DNA of 64,000 bases, taken from Paulinella micropora. Taxonomy: Eukaryota; Cercozoa; Imbricatea; Euglyphida; Paulinellidae. This document shows, one piece after another, positions 57,976 through 64,000 of this stretch. The position numbers and the translations under genes were made by a program. Numbering within the stretch: the stretch's first letter is position 1; each line of letters begins with the position of its first letter. The DNA lies in contig WBZZ01000374.1 of NCBI GenBank assembly GCA_019918135.1, forward strand, positions 57,179-121,178. The letters are read 5' to 3'. Under the pieces are notes generated by a model that did not search any database, was not told the origin of the DNA, and worked only from the letters and a program-made list of their open reading frames with translations.

Positions 57976-59211
57976 TTATTGGTCTTCTAAGTAATTAACG
58001 ATAACACTTACATTTCCTCCATTATTAACAGTTGATACAGACTGTTGTAAAAATGTTAGATTTTCGCCAGGTGCGAGTTGTATGTCGTAATCTCGCAGGT
58101 CAATAAGCTGGCTTGAAGTAGCATTAACATACAGTTTAAGGATAACATCCGTTATAGTGGCACCACCAAGGGCAGTCGCAGAGGTGTCCTTTGATACGAT
58201 TGAAGTAGTGGCATCAATATCAACGAAGTTCTGTCCCGTAAGTGTGCCAGTCGTTTTCACAATTCGCACTTTATTAACTTTGTTATCTTCGTTTGATATG
58301 CTCACGAGAGTTGGATAAACAATTGAATAATTAGTCGCACCACCATTAAAAGTTGTTTTATTTTTTATGCTGAGGATTGGGCTTTCCGTGGTGCTCGCCT
58401 TTTCATCACCTTCCGCTTCGTTTGATATGCTTGAATTAATAGTGTTAGTTCCTTCAATAAATAACCCAACACTCGCGGTTTTAAGGGATTGAATTCCAGT
58501 AGTAGCATCATTTCTCATTATAGCCGTAAAAGGTAATGTAGTATTTCGCAGACTTACACCAGTATTATCATTCGCATACTTTATCATATGGACTAGCTGA
58601 AATTCGCCAGTCTCTGGGTTCTCAATTGAAAACTTAATAGCACCAAAGCCCAAATATTGAAATTGAATTTGAAATACATTTCCCTTACTCCAATCCAAGA
58701 GAGGCATATCGCCTGTTCCATCGCAGGGGTCATCCCAATCTTCTTGGTCAATATAATTGGCATTTCCTCCTCTACAATGTAGAATATTCATCCCTACCTC
58801 GTTTTTGTAAAAATAAAATCCATCTTCAAATTCGTTTCCTATTCCGATAAATGAATAGTGTGCTTTCGCATCATCTGTCGTCCATAAAGCAGTGAAGCGA
58901 CACATAACTCCCATACCCGTTCTGTATTTTATTTTTCTTTTGCTCACCAGAGAGGCATCCGCAGTCGCGCTGGCAGTCGTTTTCAATTCCGCCATATTAG
59001 CATTAAATGAAACGGTCGCCTTTGTTTCTGTTTTCGTCCATATCCGTGTATTAACTGTATATGGGAAGATTTCTTGTAATACTGGTGTTAATTGTGCGGT
59101 TGTAGTTTCGCCAAAGGCGGTTTTCATATTATCAAGTGTCCGCCATATCCAACCTTTGAGATTTACGAAGTCTCCGACAGGATTTTGGGCGACTAAATTT
59201 CGTTGGTGCAT
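57976..59211 (-). CDS. Putative virion structural protein, 411 aa
   Basis: Intact from ATG 59,209-59,211 to TAA 57,976-57,978. Rich in Thr, Ser, Asn and Gly with alternating strands. A lectin-like or beta-sandwich segment spans about residues 105-250 (GMGVMCRFTALWTTDDAKAH, FEDGFYFYKNEVGMNILHCR, VFQIQFQYLGFGAIKFSIEN). A second strand-rich domain ends with DYDIQLAPGENLTFLQQS. It lies directly downstream of the major capsid gene with its own promoter-like motif, so a virion role is inferred from context and composition. No family recognised with certainty. It is one of the few large genes here without a frameshift. Confidence 0.6.
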   Translation of the reverse strand: MHQRNLVAQNPVGDFVNLKGWIWRTLDNMKTAFGETTTAQLTPVLQEIFPYTVNTRIWTKTETKATVSFNANMAELKTTASATADASLVSKRKIKYRTGMGVMCRFTALWTTDDAKAHYSFIGIGNEFEDGFYFYKNEVGMNILHCRGGNANYIDQEDWDDPCDGTGDMPLLDWSKGNVFQIQFQYLGFGAIKFSIENPETGEFQLVHMIKYANDNTGVSLRNTTLPFTAIMRNDATTGIQSLKTASVGLFIEGTNTINSSISNEAEGDEKASTTESPILSIKNKTTFNGGATNYSIVYPTLVSISNEDNKVNKVRIVKTTGTLTGQNFVDIDATTSIVSKDTSATALGGATITDVILKLYVNATSSQLIDLRDYDIQLAPGENLTFLQQSVSTVNNGGNVSVIVNYLEDQ

Positions 59212-59262
59212 AGGAGCTTTTTTTACAAAAAACCTCCTACAACCTCAAAAAATGTTTTGTGT
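59209..59262 (-). promoter_or_regulatory. Late-promoter-like motif before the structural protein gene (variant)
   Basis: On the minus strand: GAGGTTGTAGGAGG, T run, short A run, then AGCTCCT immediately before the ATG. It keeps the T-run/A-run/AGCT order and a GTAGG element of the other copies (60,931, 61,818, 63,840) but lacks the clear TATA. Weaker match. Confidence 0.4.
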
Positions 59263-59340
59263 AAGTTTAGTATACTGTCTACGACTAGGTTGTATATTGT
59301 TAAAAAAATAAATTAACTATCAAAAATTAATAATTACCTC

Positions 59341-60912
59341 TTAACTAATTGTAATTACATTTTCCTTCACACTCACAGTTCGCTGAGTAATAGCCAGAGT
59401 GAAGTGAGAATGGACTTTGTTTCGGCAGGTTCCAATAAACTCCCATCGCCGTTCCTGAGTTAAGTCAAGCCCACTAATCTCGTTCTGGTCCTTGCTCCAC
59501 AGAGGTCGGTTGTTGTCCCAGCAATTAGCATAAACCCAGTTGTATTGATACACATTAGAATTCATCAAGGCACTACCCTCCAACCTCGGCTTCATAATCA
59601 TATAGTCTTCAAGGTTAGCCACAGATACATCAAATTCTTCCTGTCTCGCACCATCAAGGGTAGTGTAGAATGAGACAACCTTTCGCTTAGCATTAGCAAC
59701 AACGGCACCCGTAGCATCTCGCTCATCATTTACATCATTGTCATAAGCGGTATTTACACTTTCGGTAGAATGAAACACACTGTGATAAATCTTCTTCAAC
59801 CTCTGCCCGTGCCCGCGGTCAAATCGCATAATAATGTTTTGGTTTTCAGTTGATTTACCATCGCTAGCAGTTCCAATAGTATTCTTATACACATAGGGAT
59901 AATCAATATCAAAACTCATACCACCGCCCGCAATCTGGCTTTGAATAGATTGAATGACACCAGGGTTCTGCTCAACAGCAAGAAACAAGTTAAGATTGCT
60001 CACAGCAACATCCTCAGCACCAGCAGCATGTTACACCACCACCAGGACTTAGAGGGTCAGCACCAGAATAATAAATCTTCGCAGAGCCGTTCCAGACAAT
60101 TCGCATCGTCAAAATCTCAGGAAACATAATAGTTTTATCAAGGGCGAAAATAGTGTTGTAAAGCATACCAAGATTAAGTTGATTTTAATCGCCATATCAC
60201 CACCACCAAGACCATTACCCAAAGCACCAGCAGTAAAATACTTCGCCTCATTGTAAGGCACATTAACGGGTAGTGAAGTTCCAGTTCCAGCCGCGATTAG
60301 AGCATCATTATGACGGCGGGCATTAGTTGAAGGAGGGCCGATAGCACTAGCAATAGCATTTCCATAAACATTCAATGTCGCACGAAGGTGAGCATCAGTG
60401 TCAATGCTACCAGCCACAGTCGCAGCACTCGCAGTCTGACCAGCAAGAACAAGATTATCAAATCCAGTTTCCGCCCTACTGTCAGCATTACACTTTTGAA
60501 GCATACAGCCAGCACCAGTGCCGACATCGTGGTTTTCAAGTGCGAGAAAGTCTTTAAGCGAAGTCTCAGGCTTCCAAATCATCTTTGTAATATTTCCAAC
60601 ATAGTTCAAATCGCACAGATAAACTCCGCTACGGGTTTGAAGTTGAATTTGTCTAATAGGAGCAAGGCAATCCATATAAGCCTTGTTGTATTTAGTATCC
60701 GTGTCTGGGATAGTGTAAGTAAAACTCAGAACTGACCTAGCCAAGTTAAATGGGCGACTAATAAGGTCAAATGTGCTTTCTTGTCCTCCCGCGGAGGTAA
60801 TAGTGACATTTCCATTACTGCTTTCTCGCGGGTTAAGCTTATTCAAACGATAAGAAGCACTGATGTAGTCAGTCTTGCTGAAATCTAGTTCGCCTCCGTG
60901 TTGTGTAGGCAT
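59341..60912 (-). pseudogene. MCP: Major capsid protein, PLV double-jelly-roll type, two frameshifts
   Basis: ATG 60,910-60,912. First part in one frame: YISASYRLNKLNPRES, TFDLISRPFNLARSVLSFTY, IRQIQLQTRSGVYLCDLNYV. A shift near 60,180 leads to MLYNTIFALDKTIMFPEILT and MRIVWNGSAKIYYSG. Another near 60,025 leads to SNLNLFLAVEQNPGVIQSIQ, MRFDRGHGQRLKKIYHS and a C-terminal jelly roll ending at TAA 59,341. Length about 520 residues and its position beside penton and protease fit PLV major capsid proteins. These assemble as trimers into the icosahedral shell. Identification rests on domain layout and context; a profile search would settle the exact clade. Confidence 0.75.
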
Positions 60913-60930
60913 TTTGTGTGTAAGTGCTTT

Positions 60931-60974
60931 TAAACCCTACGACCAAAAGCTTTTTTAAAAGGTTCCTATATTTT
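60931..60974 (-). promoter_or_regulatory. Late-promoter-like motif before the major capsid gene
   Basis: Minus strand: AAAATATAGGAACC, T run, A run, GCTTTTGGTCGTAGGG, then about 20 bases to the ATG. It matches the motifs at 61,818 and 63,840 base by base over the TATA, GAACC, T/A-run and GCTT core. Confidence 0.65.
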
Positions 60975-61042
60975 AATCTGAGAAAAAAAATAAATTAATT
61001 AATTATCGGCTTTTTAACAAATTAAAAAATGATGTAAATAAA

Positions 61043-61809
61043 TTAAAATAATTCGTTTCCCTGTAAATCAACAAGTCATACAATACCCAAACCGTTTAGG
61101 TTAATGGTTGGTCATTTTCGTCAGTCAAATAGAACCGATACACATTGCTTGAACTAGTGGATAATCTTTTGCCATACTCCGACCGCTTCGTATAGATAAC
61201 AGAGCCGAATGGGATTTCATTCGCTGTGTATATTTCCTGTAATACGTGATTATCACCTTCACCAACGAGGTCGCTTTGTAGATACAATGTTTTTTCGCCA
61301 GTCAAGATTATGACATTTGGCGACCTAAGTGTATTATTAGCAAAGAAATAAGTAGAAGACCGCTCAAACCCCATAATTTCGTGAATACGAGTTTCGTCGT
61401 CAAAACAAACCGCGGTTGAATGTTAATGGGATTGTCTGCCACAGTAAATAATAGCTTGCCGTCTTCTGGGTCAGTGTTCGTGTTGTTGCTTGTTATTGTG
61501 TATGTGTAGTCATTGGGGCTTTCTGCGGTTAGCACTTCGGCCAGCTTATTTTTTAAGTTGTTCATTGTGTAGTTGCCCTCGGGTATCGTGATAAGTGCCT
61601 CGTTGCCATCTTCACTCAGAATAAAAGTATTATAAGGACTGGCGACGGAATAATACGACTTCGGCACATAGATATGTAAAATTTTACAGTGTGTTGGATT
61701 GTCTAACCCTTTCATATCAATGGAGTGTGTAAAATCGCTATCTGTGCCGTTTATCCTATTTTTGCTATTGACATAGTAAATATTACTACTTCGCCACCGC
61801 GATATCCAT
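61043..61809 (-). pseudogene. Penton (minor capsid) protein, frameshifted
   Basis: ATG 61,807-61,809 follows the promoter-like motif. One base later the frame changes to WRSSNIYYVNSKNRINGTDS and FTHSIDMKGLDNPTHCKILH, running to INIQPRFVLTTKLVFTKLWG. A further shift near 61,350 gives FFANNTLRSPNVIILTGEKT, YLQSDLVGEGDNHVLQEIYT and YRFYLTDEND; the end is near TAA 61,043-61,045 after another shift. The opening N.KNRxxGTDSDFTHxI, the ITIPEGNYTMNNLKNKLAEV segment and the single-jelly-roll size (about 255 residues) match PLV/virophage penton proteins, which sit at capsid vertices. It lies between protease and major capsid, the usual order. Confidence 0.75.
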
Positions 61810-61817
61810 TGAGGGAC

Positions 61818-61868
61818 ACCCTACGACCTTTTTGGTGAAGCTTTTTTTTTAAAAAAGGTTCTTATATA
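61818..61868 (-). promoter_or_regulatory. Late-promoter-like motif before the penton gene
   Basis: Minus strand: TATATAAGAACC, T run, A run, GCTTCACCAAAAAGG, then TCGTAGGG, ending nine bases before the ATG. It is the best-preserved copy of the shared motif, with a textbook TATA box. Confidence 0.7.
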
Positions 61869-61930
61869 GAAAAATATATTTTTGTTTTAATTGCTTAATA
61901 AAAGTATCAAAACCGTAGCCGTTCTGGTTT

Positions 61931-62597
61931 TCAACTCATCCGCTTCTTTTTCTTCAAATCAGTCCAACCGCTGGCAAATTTAAAGCGGTTCCCTTTCGCT
62001 CTTTCTTTAAGAAACCTAATACTATGCCACCCGCAAGTATCCGTTGTATCACTTTGGTTTTTAACCTGATTAACCTTCATAAGCAGGTAAGTGCTCGGCT
62101 TACTCTTGTCAATAAGTTGTTTCATTTGGTGTAGAAATAGCTCAGTCGGCTTATACAGTGCGAGAGGGTCGTAGATTTCAACAGTGTCGTCTTTAATTAG
62201 GTCAATCCAAACCGCAATCCAATGTGAGCCTGGTTGGCTAGACTTATCCAAGTTCATTATAAAACCATACTTCTTTCTTTTTTCTGGTTTCAGTTTGTTT
62301 ATTTCATCGCTGGCTACCGTGCCGATATACCATTCGTGCTTTTTCATAATGTTGTCTATTTCGTCCGTCATCAATCCTCTACCTTCCCCGCTAAGTTCGC
62401 TGGTAGTTTTTGTTGCTCTTCTGTTGGCGCTGCTCTTCTGTGGGTTCTGTGGTTGGTTCTGTTGTTGGTTCTGTGGTTGGTTCTGTTGTTGGTTCTGTGG
62501 TTGGTTCTATGCCGACTATATTTGAAACTTGATTTTTAATATTTGGGTCAATTCTCATTTCAGATACTAAGTTATTTACATAATCCTTCTTCTTCAT
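61931..62597 (-). pseudogene. Adenain/Ulp1-like cysteine protease (capsid maturation), one frameshift
   Basis: ATG 62,595-62,597. The N-terminal 50 residues end in a Thr-Thr-Glu-Pro repeat (12-base units at 62,447-62,512). A shift near 62,390 leads to GLMTDEIDNIMKKHEWYIGT, matching the G-GL-EI-IM motif of PLV proteases. Catalytic region: SHWIAVWIDL with the His, VEIYDPLA with the Asp, and NQSDTTDTCGWHSIRFLKER with Gln and Cys. It ends KKKKRMS at 61,931. Known role: it cleaves virion precursors during maturation, as in adenoviruses and virophages. The start overlaps the upstream coiled-coil gene's stop (ATGA), suggesting co-expression from its promoter. Confidence 0.8.
62447..62512. repeat. 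12-base tandem repeat encoding Thr-Thr-Glu-Pro
   Basis: Alternating GGTTCTGTTGTT and GGTTCTGTGGTT units, about 5.5 copies, inside the protease N-terminus. Probably a flexible linker; copy number may vary between strains. Confidence 0.8.
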
Positions 62598-63838
62598 TTT
62601 TTCTTGTATTTACCCTTCTTCAAATATTTCTTAATTGCTGGTATTGTTAAAAGTTTGTGTATTAATTCCTCCATCGTTTTTACCCCAGCACCAGCTTGGT
62701 TTATTCCCAAATAATCAGCGAGTTTTTTCTCATTTCATTCTGGTCTATTCCTAAATCAATACCCTCATCTACTATAACTTTGCCATACCCGCAGTCGTGT
62801 GTTTTCCTTTAACTTTTTTTGGTGGCGGTTTGCCCGAGCTTTCATTTTCGCTTCCAAAGCAGGACCCAAAGTTTTGGGTATATCCAATTTTGGATACTTG
62901 TAATCATTTCTTAAACCTGCGGATATGTGGGATATTTTATCTTTAATTTCAAAGTATTCGCTTTGGCCTCCGCTTGCTTTTTTTCTTGTTCTAATTCTTT
63001 TTTGTATTGTTCCGCCAGTTCTTTCTGCTCTTCTGCTGATTGGGCGGTGGCTATTGCTTGCTCTATTCCTTTACCAAGTTTGTCAAATTCTGTTTTAGTC
63101 AAGCTATTAATAAATTTCTTGCTAAATCCAGCTTCCTTCATTAATTCAATATATTTTTCTTTTAATTCCTTTTCAGCCTTTTTCTCTTCTTTTGTTTTCA
63201 ATGGCATCTGTTTTTCTTCTGGTGCTTGTGGTGGTGCTTGTGGTGGTGCTTGTGGTGGTGCTTGTGGCGGTCCTGTGTGCTTGTGGTGGTGCTTGTGGTG
63301 GTGCTTGTGGTGGTGCTTGGGTGGTGCTTGTGGTGGTCTTGTATGTATTGAGGTTGAAAGTGGCGGTGGTAATAACAGTTTTTTCTATCTTGTTCAAATT
63401 TTACATCCTCTATAAGTTTTTGCTCTCTTTTCGCCTCCCTTAATGAGGTCTTCTTGTCTTTCTTTAATTCAGCATTCTCCTTCCTTTCTCTTCTTTTTCT
63501 CATCTTCCGCCTGTTCTCTTAACTTCTTTTCCTTTTCTTCCTGCTCGTGTATTAGTTCATATTTTTTTTGCAGGTTGTTTGTATCTGGTTGCGGTTCTCG
63601 TGTTCAAGACGGTTGAATTCGGACTTAACATTCGTCCTTCGTCTTTCGTGTTTTCTTCGTTTTCGCCTTCCCCATATATTTCAAAAAAAGTTTAACATTT
63701 GAAGTGTTGAAAGGTCATTCGTTTTCTCGCCAAAGTTGAGATATGCTCGTTTGCCTTTCACTTTAATATATGGTCGTCCATCTTTGGTTCTGTATATTCT
63801 GGGGGGCCGTTGTTTCTTCCTCGGTTTCTTTACAACCA
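62594..63838 (-). pseudogene. Coiled-coil virion protein with Pro-Gln-Ala repeat, frameshifted, about 415 codons
   Basis: ATG 63,836-63,838 opens MVVKKPRKKQRPPRIYRTKD followed by GRPYIKVKGKRAYLNFG, a start also seen in other PLV proteins. Several shifts follow. Blocks in order: a charged coiled coil (KYELIHEQEEKEKKLREQ, LREAKREQKLIEDVKFEQ), the repeat APPQAPPQAPPQA (63,210-63,345), a second helix (KAEKELKEKYIELMKEAGFS, EQAIATAQSAEEQKELAEQY), then VIVDEGIDLGIDQNEM and a C-terminal domain TMEELIHKLLTIPAIKKYLK ending KKK-TGA at 62,594. First gene of the minus-strand block; has the shared promoter motif. Probably a scaffold or internal capsid protein, by position and composition only. Confidence 0.55.
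63210..63345. repeat. 12-base tandem repeat (GGTGGTGCTTGT)
   Basis: About eleven units with small disruptions near 63,265 and 63,320. The conserved frame on the minus strand encodes Gln-Ala-Pro-Pro; off-frame reading gives Thr-Ser-Thr or His-Lys-His repeats, showing where frameshifts have occurred. Confidence 0.85.
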
Positions 63839-63839
63839 T

Positions 63840-63886
63840 TGACCCGACTTTTTGGTGAAGCTTTTTTTAAAAAGGTTCGTATATGT
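63840..63886 (-). promoter_or_regulatory. Late-promoter-like motif before the coiled-coil gene
   Basis: Minus strand: CATATACGAACC, T run, A run, GCTTCACCAAAAAG, then TCGGGTCA directly before the ATG. Same layout as 60,931 and 61,818. Confidence 0.65.
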
Positions 63887-63904
63887 TAGAAAAAAAATTA
63901 ATAT

Positions 63905-64000
63905 AAGATTTTACATCAATCGGGTTGGGGAATTAACGAAATTTGACTGCCCCACCTCGTTGCTTGCCGTATCCTTGTTTTAGCAGCAGCCCTCGCTACA
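63905..64000 (-). other. Possible 3' end of a further minus-strand gene
   Basis: Two minus-strand frames entering from the right edge look plausible: one gives GYGKQRGGAVKFR then stop near 63,937, the other RIRQATRWGSQISLIPQ then stop near 63,921. Too short to choose. It may be the C-terminus of the next virion gene, which lies outside the window. Confidence 0.25.

Larger units (their letters stand above)
40920..64000. mobile_element. Integrated polinton-like virus / virophage-type element (left end to window edge)
   Basis: Base composition changes abruptly between about 40,900 and 40,950, and every gene to the right is A+T-rich and densely packed. The gene set is a protein-primed family B polymerase, AEP primase with SF3 helicase, major capsid and penton proteins, adenain-like protease, GHSLGG lipase and S74 fibre. 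This is the hallmark of PLVs and related virophages, which are known to integrate into algal and other protist genomes and into giant-virus genomes. No packaging ATPase or integrase is visible and no terminal inverted repeat can be tested, because the right end lies beyond the window. A left-terminal repeat was not recognised by eye. Confidence 0.85.

Noticed and set aside
63173-63503. Thr/Ser- and His/Lys-repeat proteins in the viral minisatellite
   Set aside because: Both are off-frame readings of the 12-base repeat; the frame connecting to coiled-coil text encodes Gln-Ala-Pro-Pro.
1-64000. tRNA, rRNA or other structured RNA genes
   Set aside because: No cloverleaf with matching arms or rRNA-like sequence was recognised by reading; a covariance-model search was not possible.

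Overview
The window is made of two very different pieces of DNA that meet near base 40,920. Bases 1 to about 40,900 are extremely G+C-rich, full of G/C homopolymer runs and CT/GA microsatellites. They carry intronless-looking genes with AATAAA-type poly(A) signals. From about 40,920 to the right edge the sequence is A+T-rich and tightly packed with short genes. That gene set is typical of a polinton-like virus (PLV) or virophage: protein-primed family B DNA polymerase, archaeo-eukaryotic primase, superfamily 3 helicase, double-jelly-roll major capsid protein, penton protein, adenain-like cysteine protease, a lipase and a fibre with an S74 chaperone. The simplest reading is a PLV-type virus integrated in the very G+C-rich DNA of a unicellular eukaryote, probably an alga. 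No housekeeping gene or intron is visible in the G+C-rich part, and it holds a K-D-K-E 2'-O-methyltransferase and two kinase-like genes. I therefore cannot exclude that the host DNA is itself a large G+C-rich DNA virus, free or endogenised.

G+C-rich half. A family of secreted proteins dominates it. Each has a signal peptide, two PKD-like WGDGS/HTY modules and a tail of BspA/DUF285 repeats. Seven copies are seen: 1-580 minus and partial, 13.5, 16.2, 20.5, 23.2, 28.4 minus, and 30.1 kb. Only the 13.5 and 30.1 kb copies are open throughout. The others carry nonsense codons, frameshifts or internal deletions. Copies share an upstream TTGCTAAACCACC box 11-17 bases before the ATG and conserved flanks, so whole cassettes were duplicated. 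A second family of leucine-rich proteins forms a tandem array at 3.9-11.6 kb. Two nearly identical fold-back repeats, each about 0.56 kb with 31-base direct-repeat arrays outside, bracket the 30.1 kb copy.

A+T-rich half, left to right. Small accessory genes and the fibre lie at 41-46.3 kb. The primase-helicase block is at 47-50 kb. Small zinc-binding proteins and a possible origin-like cluster of GTCCGAC boxes follow at 50-51.5 kb. A HIRAN protein and the polymerase lie at 52.5-56.4 kb, then the lipase, a small ExoX-C-like protein and a DCL-like protein at 56.4-57.9 kb. Last comes a minus-strand morphogenesis block at 58-63.8 kb: putative structural protein, major capsid, penton, protease, coiled-coil protein. 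Three of these genes share a TATA-plus-T-run/A-run promoter-like motif, with a weaker version at a fourth. No packaging ATPase, integrase or right terminus is visible, so the element continues past the window.

Most large genes in both halves are interrupted by single-base frameshifts, many at homopolymers, although protein motifs on both sides stay conserved. This may be genuine decay, uncorrected long-read error, or both. The TGG-to-TGA and TCG-to-TAG changes in the repeat family look like real substitutions.
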